A stretch of 64,000 nucleotides of DNA. Source: Usnea hakonensis. Its lineage: Eukaryota; Ascomycota; Lecanoromycetes; Lecanorales; Parmeliaceae. The stretch is taken from NCBI GenBank assembly GCA_013423325.1, contig BLJB01000064.1, positions 1 through 64,000 of the forward strand. Reading direction: 5' to 3'. The position numbers and the translations under genes are program-made. This document shows, piece after piece, positions 1 through 11,842 of this stretch. The notes beneath the pieces were generated by a model, which saw only the letters and a list, made by a program, of their open reading frames with translations, was not told the origin of the DNA and searched no databases. Position 1 is the stretch's first letter. Every line of letters begins with the position of its first letter.

Positions 1-1134
1 GAACCGGGCCAATCGAACGTCGCCCCCGGATTGATACCCTCTGACTAAGGGGGACCGCTGCACTAATGAATCCTCTCGCTCGAGTTGACGCTCCGAGCTA
101 AAAGTTTTAGCCTCGCGCGTTAATCCGAGCCGACCGTCTGATTGGTTACTAAGGGTTTAAGCAGCGGCGGGGTGTGGGGATTAGCTCCCGCTAGGGTCCT
201 CGAGCGTGTGCCGCGATGCCGATGTCGCTGTCGACCGTCGACGGCGACGGTACCGGATAAGATATGGAGAAACGGACAACGCCATCGTCTTCGCCGGCCT
301 CGCTTTCCTAATCCTGGGTCTTAACATTTGCGATTTTCCTTACGGGCCCGCCGAGGAACGCCGCCGAAGGGAGCGCCGCTGAATCCACCGGTTTTGGTGC
401 TCGCCCACGGGATTTCCCCGCTGACCCTAACCCCTCGGGCCCTCTAATGTATAGTACTAAGGTAAGGTATAGCCTTTAAGACTAAAGGTACTAGTTTAGA
501 AGCGAAAGTAATAGAATAATAGATATCGTTAAGGTGTTACTATTATTTATTAAGGACTACTATAAATTAGTTTATAATAGTCTAGTTTTAGTAGTAAATA
601 TCTATTATATATAGAAGAAAGAATGGCTCTATAGCGAGATGTATACGCTATACTAAGTCGCTAAGCCGCGTAAAGCCTAATTGGGAATTATATCTAAAGT
701 ACTCCGTAGACCGCGACATTTTACCTTAAATCTAATTAAAGTACTCTTTTCGCGCTAGGTTAAGGTACTACATCATATTTACGGCCACTATTCTAAAATA
801 TACTGTGGTACCTTAATAAGGTGCCGTAAGGAATAGGGGTTAGATCCCTACGTTAGTAGATAAGATCGCTAGACTATCTTTAGTTGCCTTACAATGTTTT
901 GATGAGGCGCAGATAATGTATAGAAGAGGTACACCATCCAACCAAAATATAAGTAGTATATGATAGAGTACCTTATAGGATCTTTAAGCTACATGAAACG
1001 CCTTCTGCAATTAACTGCGGGATTTTCTTGAGCCTTCCTATAGAGTAGTGTAAAGAAAAGCGTAATGCTCTCCTCGTCCTTTATTTTTCCCCCACGTTTT
1101 CTCTAGAACTTTGTTTTACAACGTATGTTTAAAT
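1..1134. repeat. TA-rich decayed repeat; no gene seen
   Basis: No supported gene lies here. Bases 1 to about 420 are GC-rich. From about 430 to 870 the sequence changes abruptly to DNA dominated by TA, TAG and TAAG words, with stops in all frames. This looks like repeat DNA worn down by C-to-T mutation, as repeat-induced point mutation does in ascomycetes. I could not recognise the original element. From about 870 to 1134 is ordinary spacer leading into the next gene. Confidence 0.4.
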
Positions 1135-2869
1135 ATGGAAGGTCAATATTCGACCCTAGAGCTTACCAAATTCGACGAGACTGCGAGAGCTCCAGAACGT
1201 GACTACGATGCGACAGCCTTTGAACTTGATCCTGAAGCTTTGGCGCCTCAGGTAGGTTCAACATAATACCTCATAAGAGTCTAAACTTAACGACACAGGT
1301 TGTACCCGATACGACGCCCCAAGTGGTCTTCGATAGCTCGGCTCCTGAAGCCCAAGATCACCCCAAAAATGCCTCTACTCAACATGCCTCCCGTCCCGTC
1401 CTTACCCAGGCTGCACTCAAATGGCTATCAATGACGGTGACGTTAGTCGTTGCTTCAATCATCGCTATTGGAGCCGGAGTTGGGACTTGGTATCACCGTG
1501 AGCATTCGTATAAGCCATCTCCACTAAGCCGGTACGGACTCTGGAAGGACCTTTTGTCTTCTCAGCTAATATCTCTAGCCCGCCAGCTTCCAGCCCTCCG
1601 ACGCCGAATAATAACAGCTTTATACCTGCGACACAACACATTCTCAACGATACGTCTCTAGCAGCTTTGGTTCTTTCGAATGGTGATCGACAGCTATATT
1701 TCCAGGACATCACTGGTCGCATCAGATGGGGAGTCCGTACTGTATCAAATAGTGAATGGAACACGAGCCCGTCCTTCAATCTTAGTACCGGTCCTTCTAC
1801 AGGCTCGCCGGTACCCAAAAACAATACGCCGTTGACATGTATACTTTCCGAAGGATACGACAGCACAAGTGTACTGATCAAAGGCTAGAAGTCATCAATT
1901 TATACATACGCTGACTCTTGATTAGATTGAGGTCTACTACGTGTCAAATCAAAACTATATAAGTTCATCTATAGCCGAAGGTGGAAGCCTGAGTCTTCCA
2001 ATTCATGCCGGTAAAAATTACAGTACCGCAGTTGGTACCCGGGCACTATCCATCGCCTCGGTTCCAGGCTGGAACGCGGACAACTTAGTGACTAACGAAA
2101 ACTTGGCCTTGCTGTACTATGAGAATTCCACCGGAAATGTGTCAGCGTTGTTGCAACGCTCGTTCGTGGAGTGGCAAAATACTTCAGGGAGTAGTACAGG
2201 GCTAACGGAATCCCACTGGCTCGACATCACCAGTCAAAGTGGCAAATCGCTACCAAGTGACTTCATTAATGCCGATTCCGACATCATTCACACTTTAGTG
2301 GAATCAGAAGCCTCCATTAAACTTAGAGCCCCATTCACTAGCATGACAAACTTCTCGGACAGATCAACGTCTGCCGGGATTTTTTCTATCGGAGCGCTGT
2401 TCTACGCGCCTGACAGCGGCTTGCTTGTGTCTGATTTCTATTCAATTGGCCTTCAAGGTCCTGGGAATTACAGCGGATGTATGCATTTTGTATCCTAGTA
2501 TTCTGAGTTGTTTCTGGCGAGCTGACTTTTATGGCAGCTGGCTTCGATTACCTCTCGAATCCGTGGCCCGGAACAGGCAAAAATGTAGAAAGTCCCAACC
2601 AGAGGTATAGTCCAATCCAACAGTCCGATGTGGCAGTTTTTGGCTTGGAGAACAACATTTGGATCAATGGCACCCAGCCAGTGACCTCTGGAGGACCACC
2701 TCCGAATATCTCCTTCCCCTTCGCGAGACTTGCTAGTGTCAACTCGGCTGACCAAACAACGACCTTCTTGTACCATCAGATTAACGGCACAACTTTAGCT
2801 GAGGAGCAGTGGGACAATTCCGAACGGATTTGGTTACCATCTCAATACATAGTCGTATCGGAGTCTTAG
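1135..2869 (+). CDS. Lectin-like single-pass membrane protein
   Basis: Five exons join in phase: 1135-1251, 1299-1497, 1566-1870, 1926-2478 and 2538-2869, giving 501 residues. All four introns are GT..AG, 47-68 bp; those at 1871-1925 and 2479-2537 carry a GCTGAC branch-like site. The N terminus (MEGQYSTLEL, then VVPDTTPQ) is cytosolic-looking. One hydrophobic segment follows near residues 80-100 (MTVTLVVASIIAIGAG), then a Pro/Ser/Asn-rich stalk. The rest has repeated short strands of the type found in fungal fucose-lectin beta-propellers, such as RQLYFQDITGRI, LALLYYENSTGNV and IGALFYAPDSG. The layout matches a common Pezizomycotina family of membrane-anchored lectin-like proteins of unknown role. 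Sugar binding is inferred, not shown. Potential N-glycosylation sites are frequent after the membrane segment. Confidence 0.78.
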
Positions 2870-2872
2870 CTT

Positions 2873-4082
2873 TTAGTGTATCAAAGGGAGATGGAGTTAG
2901 CAGGCTTTCAATCACAACCCTCTGGAAGGAAGCAGAGCTTTGGGCATAATAGCGTTCTCTTGTAGTGTCAATGAAAGACTTCTCCTTTGCATCTATAGAG
3001 TCATTACCTCAAAGACACTACCTAGAACATGTCTCCACTGTCACCGCTCTTGATACTACACTGAGCCCAATTCCTTTGGCTCCACGATGATCATGTAGCC
3101 CTCACTGATGATTTTGGGCGAGCATGACTAATTCCCTGCCGGACCAAGCTACTAAGGTAGCAATCCACCTGATGAAATATCGCAAGGTCGACTCGCGATG
3201 AAACGTGCTCAACTAGTCTCGAGACGCCAAACTATTGGTAATAGATAAGCTAATCGCAGGATCGCGAATTGATCTATACCCAGAGTTCTTATCTCTCGAT
3301 GCATTAAAATGCGCTTCTTCGTATATAACAGACAGCCATGCTTTTGGCATATTCTCCCATAGATATCCAAGCCTTTCTTAAGCCGATCCTCAAGATCATC
3401 CATCAAAAAGCTCCTTCCTAATCTGCAGGAAATCCGCCTAAGGAAATCTTCCTCTCCCCACTATCCTACATTTAGGCAAACAGAGCCTCTATCGTCTACC
3501 CAGAACATGGAACATCGTTGGTAGACAAGTATTATACTTGCACATCTTCTTCTGCAACCACAAAGCCGCCTTCGCTGCATTTATAACTTACTCAACGAAA
3601 CCTCACGAGTCAGTTCAACTGTCTTGAATCAGTGCATATCAATTCGCTGTATCTTTGTTGGATAGCCTGGAATCCTCCAACCCTGCCTTGATTTTCTAGC
3701 GTCACATCCCGCCTGGCTCGCTGCCAGATTATAATCGGGGTGATGGACCGAGTGACAGTAGCAACCGCCTAGATAGCTTTATCATTAATCCTTACATTCA
3801 TGGTCTCAACGTGTGTAAGGATACCATTCACATTGGCCTCGGACTCTATATACTGAACCACGATCAGACTCATGGTGGAATTAGGTACGGTGTGCGTATT
3901 CTAGGGCACGCCCCTATTTTAGATCAGCACCAGCCCACAATTACTACGCCACACTCCACCCACCCTATTCATCGTGAATACCCAAGAACTTCGCAAAAGG
4001 ATTATAAGACGCGGATCGCCCCTCTAACCATTTTGTATACCATTATGGTAAACAAACACTGAGATCAGGCATCTTGAGCTAG
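2873..4082. other. Spacer, no gene seen
   Basis: About 1.2 kb with only short open stretches lacking recognisable motifs, splice-consistent extensions or coding bias. It presumably holds the 3' end of the lectin-like gene and the promoter of the HET gene. Confidence 0.5.
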
Positions 4083-6404
4083 ATGGTTGTTATGAGAGCT
4101 AGACTTCTGTCGTGGCTCGTTGATGCGCTCTGCTATGGATTCATTGTGCTCACCATCTATTATTCCATTCCTCCCGACCTGGCGCAAAGTCTCATCGAGC
4201 TCCCGCCAATTGCACTTTACGCTCTCGCTCGTTCATGGGTTTACCGGACGCCGCTGCCTGAGTCCTGGCAAGGGCCATACATGTATTTGTCCAGCTCTCG
4301 GTGGGTACGTTTATGCAAGATTAATAGGACCAAGGACGATGGCATTTATATCGTTCTTGAAAAGTATCTCCTCGAAAGGGCGCCGCCGTATCGTGCGCTT
4401 TCCTATACGTGGGGCCCAGCACATGGTGGCTTCGTGCCGCAAGATGGAGACCAAGCGGAATTGCTTGTGGGTGGGCGAAACCACTCGGTACCAACCAATC
4501 TCATTTCGGCGCTTGGAAACCTACCGAACAGGCATCTGAGGGGCTACTACTGGATCGATGCTCTATGTATTGACCAACTGAACGATAAGGAACGCAGTGA
4601 GCAGGTGACCGTCATGGACAAAATATATCAACGCGCTAGTGCAGTTGACGTGTGGCTTGGGCACGCATATCCAGACACACAAAAGATCAATGACATCGTA
4701 CAGGGCCTTGTGGACCACCAGGAACAGGAGCAAAAGTGGCCATCCCGCCCAATATGGACCGAGGGAGAGGATTTGCTACTACCATCTGACTGGGAGACAC
4801 TTGTACAGATCCTTTCGAGGCGATGGTTTCACCGACTTTGGACACTGCAAGAGTTTGTCCTGGCCACGGAGGTAAGCATGCTCTGTGGTAATGTATCGAT
4901 AGACGTAGGAAAGTTGCTCAAGGCTGCGCACTTTCTGCATGACCATCAGATTCCAATGATGCTGTCCTATGGCAACGAAAAGACGACGATCACCCCACCG
5001 GTTCTACCAATGGGCTTACTTCGACAAGCCGTTCAAACGCACGAGGTGCTCGAGTTCGACTTCCTCGAATGTTTCTCAGGTCTTGGCGCATCATCGCAGG
5101 TTGACTACGAGACTCTGTTGGTATGGGTGTACTGGCGGAGCATGACAAAGATCGCGACAGATCCTCGTGACTACGTCTATGGCATTGCAGCTGTCGCGGG
5201 TGCCCTCGCAAATAGAATGGGCTTACAATATAAGTCGTTCAAGATCAATTACTCCTTGACCGCCGCTGAAGCTTTCCAATCGTTTATTACGCGCGTCATG
5301 CAGGGAAGGTTCGGGCTTCGCGCAATTTCGATAGTTCGCCAGACTGCAGGTTTCGCCCTTCAACACCCTAGTAACGTGAAAACCGAAGGACTGCCCTCCT
5401 GGGTACCCGACCTTGCAAACCGCGACTCCTTTGGTCTGTCAACGAATGGCGGTCTTGGGTTTATGGGAGCGAGACATATATGTCAAAACATATTAGGCCG
5501 ACATATTACCTCAAATAGATACCAATCCTTGTCTGTGAATGGATCGGCGCTGCATATTCAGGCGCATAGCATCGGCAAAATCACGATGTATAGTCTAATA
5601 TTCCCGAATAAATCGGACTTTCTACAATGCGGGAACTTCGCCCTTAGTCTGATTCCCTTGCTTAATCAACTACCTGCGAAATACCAAGGGACTGATCACA
5701 CGCCCATTGAGGCCCTCCTCCAAACCCTCCGCTTTGGGATTGATATGTCAACAAATCACTCACGCAAAGACTTAAATCAGACCGCCTTCGAACGCTATCT
5801 CGTCCAAGCTCTACAGACGTTCGTCTGGAGCAAAGCTGTTTCTACTCCTCCTCAGTCTGTTGAACAGACCATGTCCTGGTTCACACATGGTGCAGGCCAC
5901 AATGTATGGGAGATGGCTGGCCTTTCGCGAGACTTCCCTACGCCCAGTATGCTAGCTACGCAGGCAGAGTCACACCAGCTGTGCTGGATCCTGCGAGATG
6001 ATGGCATCTGTGAGGACATGGTAGAGTTTGTGCGCGCTCTGAGCGCCTCATGCAAGGCCTTTCGCCGAACCATTGGGGTCCGCGCAGCAGCAACTAAAGT
6101 TTTCATTATCCAGCTCGATGATGACAATAAAATTTATTCTCAGAAGCTGCCAAGAACGAATCTCCTGCTCGGCATTGGGCCCGACAGCATTGAGGGGGGA
6201 GAAGAAGTTTGGGCCGCTGCCGGCACGGAATGGCCGTTCATCCTCGAGCGCCATCCACGCCATGAGGCGAACCATCTCAAAGAGGGAGAAGAAGTAGCCT
6301 TCACCACGTACAGATTCAAAGGGGAGGCTTTCGTGCACGGCATCATGCAAGGGGAACTTTTCGAAAGCAGTGGGCCGGAATGGCGACAGATCATTCTCGA
6401 GTAA
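4083..6404 (+). CDS. HET-domain (heterokaryon incompatibility) protein
   Basis: An uninterrupted 773-residue frame. The HET domain is complete: YRALSYTWG at residues 103-111, WIDALCIDQ at 157-165 and RRWFHRLWTLQEFVLA at 246-261 are its three signature blocks. The C-terminal end has the usual closing region of these proteins (GEAFVHGIMQGELF). A hydrophobic stretch at about residues 11-50 suggests membrane association, which is less usual. In filamentous fungi HET domains trigger a cell-death reaction after fusion of incompatible hyphae; many genome copies have no known partner. The ATG at 4083 is the first in frame, and a second at 4092 would give almost the same protein. No introns are needed. 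Confidence 0.96.
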   Translation: MVVMRARLLSWLVDALCYGFIVLTIYYSIPPDLAQSLIELPPIALYALARSWVYRTPLPESWQGPYMYLSSSRWVRLCKINRTKDDGIYIVLEKYLLERAPPYRALSYTWGPAHGGFVPQDGDQAELLVGGRNHSVPTNLISALGNLPNRHLRGYYWIDALCIDQLNDKERSEQVTVMDKIYQRASAVDVWLGHAYPDTQKINDIVQGLVDHQEQEQKWPSRPIWTEGEDLLLPSDWETLVQILSRRWFHRLWTLQEFVLATEVSMLCGNVSIDVGKLLKAAHFLHDHQIPMMLSYGNEKTTITPPVLPMGLLRQAVQTHEVLEFDFLECFSGLGASSQVDYETLLVWVYWRSMTKIATDPRDYVYGIAAVAGALANRMGLQYKSFKINYSLTAAEAFQSFITRVMQGRFGLRAISIVRQTAGFALQHPSNVKTEGLPSWVPDLANRDSFGLSTNGGLGFMGARHICQNILGRHITSNRYQSLSVNGSALHIQAHSIGKITMYSLIFPNKSDFLQCGNFALSLIPLLNQLPAKYQGTDHTPIEALLQTLRFGIDMSTNHSRKDLNQTAFERYLVQALQTFVWSKAVSTPPQSVEQTMSWFTHGAGHNVWEMAGLSRDFPTPSMLATQAESHQLCWILRDDGICEDMVEFVRALSASCKAFRRTIGVRAAATKVFIIQLDDDNKIYSQKLPRTNLLLGIGPDSIEGGEEVWAAAGTEWPFILERHPRHEANHLKEGEEVAFTTYRFKGEAFVHGIMQGELFESSGPEWRQIILE

Positions 6405-7798
6405 GAAACGAAGGATTATAGAAATACCTTTTTGCATTCTTGAAACACTGCCTGACCAGCAGCATAACATACTCCCTAAGCGCTGATGCGTCTAGAGCAA
6501 GGACGTGCATAGACGCTCAGCTTCGACATATATACCTAGCTCACGTTTTCCTACGAAAGTAGAGAGACCATTTTCCCGTCCTTCTCAATTGATTTATATT
6601 GTCATCATTATCATCTGAAGCAGCAGGTAGACATGGCGCGATAGCCGCCGCGTCTTAAAGATGAAAAATCTTACTCCAACGTCCGCCTCGTCTTCCGTAT
6701 ACTGTAATCAGATGGGAAGATAATGTAAAAAGCCTCGTCCTGGTCTTCTGGACTGGATCATCGTGGCGAGAAAGACTAGCAGTATACATTTGCGCTGTTA
6801 GACGATCTCTATGGCAGAAATCTCTTCGCCCACAAACAATCTCTCCTCACTTATGTCATAAGTCCTAATTCCCAAATACCTTTACGCTTCTCGAAAGTCT
6901 CCTTAATCCAACACCGCATAGTCAGATCCCCATTATCATTCCCGTCGATACTGGCTTTGGGAAGTGCGGACTCTGACCATTTCAGTGTAGAATAGCTTGT
7001 CTGAGATAACGAAAAGTAGCCAAGCTTCTGATGTCTAAGTGGTACAGTATAAGATGGATTGTGGAAAATATTATCGTGTCCTATACAATGATCAAATCCT
7101 TATCGGACGTCAGTAGTCGCTCGCTTCATGGTTACTCGTCGTCTTTCTGAAGCATCGTTAAGATTATGCACATTGCACAGCCTCTGGCAGCGGATTGAGG
7201 AAGGGCTGTGGAGGCATCATGAGGACAATAAAGTAAATGGTCGCTAAGACTGAAAACATTGGATGTTATGAGGTCGAATATAGCTATGGAGTATCTTTGC
7301 AAGCAGTGTACAAAGCCACTGTCTGGTAACAAGATACTGTAGCAAGCTCTAGGATTCAGCACCAGAATGACAGGCGTGATTTCTGTGAGTAACAACATAT
7401 ATCGTGATGGGGCTACGAAGTGGAATGATAAGATGGACTGTGGGCAGGTTCAGCGATACGTCTAGATGTCCGAAAAAACACGAGTTTACAGAAGACCGCC
7501 TATACAACTAGGATTACATTGCCAAAAGTCTCGAGCCAAATCGTCTTCACTATCTTGCCATCAAACGCCTACTTCGTTCTGGAGTCTCATAAACGAGATG
7601 ACACCAAATCCCGGATATAGACCAAACTCTCTTGAGTGACTTCGATTCCTCAACATCCCTGACTTCATGTTTGTTTCGTATGTTGTACTGCCCGCATATT
7701 TAATCTGAGTAGTATACCGCTTCTCTACAGTAAGACAGATGACCATCATGACTGAAATGACTAAATTTGAAATTCTCTATGATCTGAAAACAAGTCCT
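6405..7798. other. Spacer between HET and KP4-like genes, no gene seen
   Basis: About 1.4 kb in which both genes end toward each other. I see only short unrelated open frames and no RNA gene or repeat. Confidence 0.5.
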
Positions 7799-8446
7799 TC
7801 AAGATTCTTGAATCGTGAGCATCTGGAGATCGACTCCGTCATCAGACATGGTAGCATTGAACGTGCTCAGCACCGGCATCGGCCCTTGCTCGAGTAATTC
7901 ACGATGTTTACTCGGCACTGTCGGTGGACAAATGACCTCTCCTGGTCTACCACATCTTATCTTTGTTTTGGCGACATAGTCAATTTTGAAAATTTCTTCC
8001 TCCCACGGTGCTTTCCCACAAGCAAAACAGCCGCCGATCTGTAACTCCTCCATCTTCTGTTTAATCATAGAACCATTGATCCCGGCCGGCGGAGACCCTC
8101 CACCGCCTGCGGTGGAAGCCGTTGTGTAGGCGCAGTATGCATTTGTTCCAAGTGGTGGAAACCAGATGGTGACGGTAGCACAAGCAATTTGCACGCCGGG
8201 GTCGTAGATGTCGTCATCGGCGATACTGTATCTCATCCAATCCTGAAGATAGATGTTGATGTAGTTGTGAGGATTGTTGATTCTGGGACACCAGAGGCTA
8301 CCGCTGCATTTCACCTTCGTAAGATGAGTCATGTTAACGGAATAGGAGTTCGAAATGATGTTCAAAGAAGGTGATGCCGGTACGGGTGTGCTTTGCGCTG
8401 CGAGAAGGATAATGGCAGCCTTCTGGAAGTGTGAAAAGATAAACAT
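7799..8446 (-). CDS. KP4-like killer-toxin family secreted protein
   Basis: A 215-residue single-exon frame. Residues 1-25 form a short signal-peptide-like start (hydrophobic IILLA core, Ala/Pro-rich end). The central part follows the KP4 fold pattern: a Cys block at 47 and 53, GVQIACATV at 84-92 with Cys89, Cys105, and the GCFACG block with Cys140 and Cys143, then Cys165 and Cys173. KP4 was first described as a viral killer protein of Ustilago; chromosomal relatives are common in ascomycetes and are thought to act in fungal antagonism or on plants, probably through calcium channels. Those roles are family knowledge. The copy looks intact, with 8 cysteines against about 10 in the founder and an extra tail of some 40 residues after the domain. 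Confidence 0.8.
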   Translation of the reverse strand: MFIFSHFQKAAIILLAAQSTPVPASPSLNIISNSYSVNMTHLTKVKCSGSLWCPRINNPHNYINIYLQDWMRYSIADDDIYDPGVQIACATVTIWFPPLGTNAYCAYTTASTAGGGGSPPAGINGSMIKQKMEELQIGGCFACGKAPWEEEIFKIDYVAKTKIRCGRPGEVICPPTVPSKHRELLEQGPMPVLSTFNATMSDDGVDLQMLTIQES

Positions 8447-10450
8447 GGTGTGTGAGACTCAGTAAAAATCTTTTCGAATTCACGCTTGGCATGGAGTGAC
8501 TGATTAGAAATTGATGCTTTCTTGTAGTCAATCTCGAGAACAGCGAAAGGCGTCAGATCGCATGTTAGTGCCTGAAGCAGTCAAAGAGCCAAAGCTCGGC
8601 AATCGGGAACGTGTAAAAGCGCTCTTCAAGCGGTCGCATCCACCAAAGCAACACGGAGTCCACGGCATATCTTTCGCATACTTCAGAATTTTCCGCTCAC
8701 TAGCTAAAGAAGCAGAGCGATGTCTGAAGCCTTACAGTGTCTTAACAGCGAGGAAATAGAATGGCTCAGGGGGCCATACCTTTGAGTTTGATAGGTTTGA
8801 AAGTGACAGAGGACTTTGATCATATGAAGCGGCTTCGATGCAACAACAACATAACCTGATTGTTCCGACGTTCATTGGATCTTGATTCACGCGCTTGTAT
8901 TTCGTTGCCAAGTTTGCGTGGCGCACACTAACTGTGAACGTGTCAAATCGTCTCATCATGAAAAAGGCACCTTTAAAATCGCCTGGCGTGATCATCGTTA
9001 GCAGTCTATTGGTCTTTAATTAGTTAGCCAGCCCTGTAGCTTTCGATTTTTAGGTACATACCTCCGCAGGTGCCTTGCTTGTTTAACCAATCTCATTCCT
9101 TCCCTTTCAACCATTTATAAATGTTTACCAGCTATATCCTAACTACGCCTCTACAGCGGGGTGGAAGGCCGAAAGTTAACACCGTCGAGCCGACTTCCAT
9201 AACGAAAGTCCTGATTACACGATAGCCTGTAGCCATGAAGGGGTCGCATTATCCGCATGTTTATTATCGAATGGCCAACAATCATAGCCTTACTACTAAC
9301 CAAGTAAACTCGGAGACTAATGAGACAAGGCCATAACATAAGCGGAGTTTCTCGCTTGTATGTTCCTTTAAAACCCGTCTTTAATCTAGTCAACGGCCGG
9401 GCAATAATAATAGGCCTATTTCAAACGTCTTCGTGCCCTAGGTCCACATTTTTTGGCTCCGCTCGAGGCTAGGCTGGGCTCCGCGCTTGCAAGACTACAA
9501 ACTAAGATGCTCTAAGGCCGGGAGTTTCTAAGCCTATTTCCTGGCTTATCCTATTCCACACTATCTATATAACCTATCCAATCCACAGCTTTCTCTTAAT
9601 TGGTACTGCGCTAACATAGCCTTCACCTTACCCGTTGTGTCAAAATGAGACTTTTGCTCTCGGTACGGCACGCTTATCGAAGTTGCTTTATGTATTAAGC
9701 CACACAAGGCTAGGTGATCCTAATCTCTAAGACGCTGAGGAGTTGGATGGAGAGACATTTATTCATGCGCGAAGATATAACGGCATAGCCTGTGAAGGTC
9801 TTCTTTGTTAGGCAGGCAGCTTGGAAGAATGACAATGGAATTTCTAGACATCTGATCTCAAGGAGGTCTTCAAATGCGGGGTACAAGAGAATGATGGTCC
9901 GTTTCACTATGAGCTCCGGAGCAGATTTCGGTCATGAGAATAGGCTTTTCTGGAGCTGATCTCTGAGACCAACATGAAGACGAGCGGGATGCGTTACGAC
10001 TAAAGTCTTCGAAGTATCTTGGATGTCGCCAGAATCGAAGTGACAGACCCAAGTCTCCGCTCTGAGGAATTACCATCTGTTCGCACAAGATACATACTGT
10101 TTATCAGTTGCACTAATGACTAGTGAAGTAAGGTAGTGTTTTCCCGTGTTTCAACCTTCGTGGATCAGATACTTACACAGCCATTGCCCTGCCGAAACCT
10201 TGAATGATGAAACAATGATTGATAATCGTTCCACGCATTTAGCTCCTCCCGGATCTTAAATCACATTTCCATCTTGAAAAGAGCCGAAAAATGATCCAGA
10301 ATATTAGCTTCGCTGTTCAATGTCTAGAAGTTGTGCATATGAAGGATTGATTGGTGATAGGAGTGTCTCGGGGCTGGTACCGATGGACGGGCTACTGGCA
10401 GTGTTGCATTGCGCAGCCCACAATGCTGGTGACTAAAGAAAAATGAAAGG
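8447..10450. other. Spacer with decayed-looking DNA, no gene seen
   Basis: About 2 kb. From about 9000 to 9600 the sequence is rich in TAA, TAG and CTAAG words and GC/AT swings, as in old repeats, but no element type can be named. The rest is plain spacer. Open frames here have no motifs. Confidence 0.4.
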
Positions 10451-10458
10451 TATAAAAG
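10451..10458 (+). promoter_or_regulatory. TATA-box-like site of the lipase gene
   Basis: TATAAAAG lies 77 bp upstream of the lipase start codon at 10535, a usual spacing for a TATA element with a short leader. Function is inferred from position and sequence only. Confidence 0.5.
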
Positions 10459-10534
10459 TTTCCATCTGCATCGCTTCCTACCCATGCAATAATATACAGA
10501 CCAAGTACATCTTCACCATCCTCAGAATTATCGA

Positions 10535-11842
10535 ATGATGAAAGTACAAATATCAAACTTCATTTTCGTGTTTGCATTGGTCCTTGAAGGAGTCATTTCT
10601 ATTGGCAACACAGAGCCCGATGGAACTTTGGCTCCTCAGATACCCGACGGCTTTCTGGCTCCAGATGGCGAGATTACCGATCCAACGATACCCAGTCCAG
10701 CGCCGGAGTTTCCAGCTCCGGCCGATGGAACACCCAATATTTCAGGTAGGCCTTTCTGTATTGAACTGTCGTTTACTGCAAGTTACGTGGCTAAGACAGA
10801 CATCAGTGGTATCGCAATCGTTGCTGAACTCATTCCTACTCACTGAGCAGTATGCGGCCGCTAGTTATTGCGACTACAATAACAACCTCCCACAAGGCGG
10901 CCGAAGACTCGCTTGCAACAATGATGTATGCCCTGATCTAGATCCGCTGGATCAGATCACTGAATACGAATTTGTCCAGTAAGAGCGCGTATGGCGGAAG
11001 TCACCAGGTCAGATGCTTAATTTGTAAACCATAGTACCCCAAGCTTCCTAGGCTGGAGCGCAACAGGCTACATCGCTACTGACAACACCAACCATCTCAC
11101 CATTCTTGCTTTTCGTGGTTCCCACGAGATCGGCGACTTCATACGAGATGCCCAGCTCGTGATGACCTCTACCGGGCTCTGCAAGGTAGTCTGCCTAGCT
11201 CATTCAGGCTTCTGGAACACTTGGCAGCAAAGTAGCGATTATGTTATCAAAGCTCTTCTCCCCGTCGTCAGTGCAAATCCTCAGAATCGGCTCATAGTCA
11301 CTGGACACAGTCTTGGCGGGGCCCTAGCTACTCTGGCAGCGACTGTTCTGCGAGGATCGCCATACAATCTCGAATTAGACTTATATACATTTGGGTGACC
11401 ATCTCCATTTACACACTTCTCAAGCATCGGGAAAGCTGACAAAATCATCTTCTGCAGATCCCCACGAGTCGGAAACTACTTTCTCGCTCGGCACATCTCC
11501 AGGCAAGGAATGGGCAACAACTATCGTGTCTCCCACATCCACGATCCAGTCCCTGGTCTGCCTCTCAAAGGCTTGCCTCCATGGGGCTATCACCATGTCT
11601 GGCCGCAGTATTACATTACCTCGGGCAATGATGTTCCCGTGACTGTCACCGATATCAATCAGTATAATTGGAACGAAGAGGTCATGGCCACAGTCGGTGT
11701 TGATCCACCTGCCGGCTACGATACGAATGTTACCACGGCTTTGGACATTCCAAATGTCGCGGCGCATCTATGGTATTTTCGGCAAGTCAGCGGCTGTACC
11801 TTGACAAATCCTGGTATTGCAACCTCTCGCCGGTTTCGCTGA
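10535..11842 (+). CDS. Secreted class 3 (alpha/beta hydrolase) lipase
   Basis: Four exons join in phase: 10535-10745, 10807-10978, 11035-11394 and 11458-11842, giving 375 residues. A signal peptide is clear (residues 1 to about 22), followed by a Pro/Asp-rich segment to about residue 69 with repeated PDG and APD words. The catalytic domain carries AFRGS (oxyanion-hole region, residues 153-157), the nucleophile elbow GHSLGG with Ser220, GSPRVGN at 248-254, Asp277 in HDPVPGLP and His294 in GYHHVWPQYYI, completing the Ser-Asp-His triad of the Thermomyces-type lipases. It should hydrolyse acyl esters such as triglycerides or related lipids outside the cell; a feruloyl-esterase-like specificity cannot be excluded. 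The introns (61, 56 and 63 bp) are canonical. A TATA-like box lies 77 bp upstream. Confidence 0.93.

Noticed and set aside
1498..1565. Apparent frameshift in the lectin-like gene
   Set aside because: A 68-bp intron with donor GTGAGC and a pyrimidine-rich acceptor restores the frame exactly, so the gene is intact.
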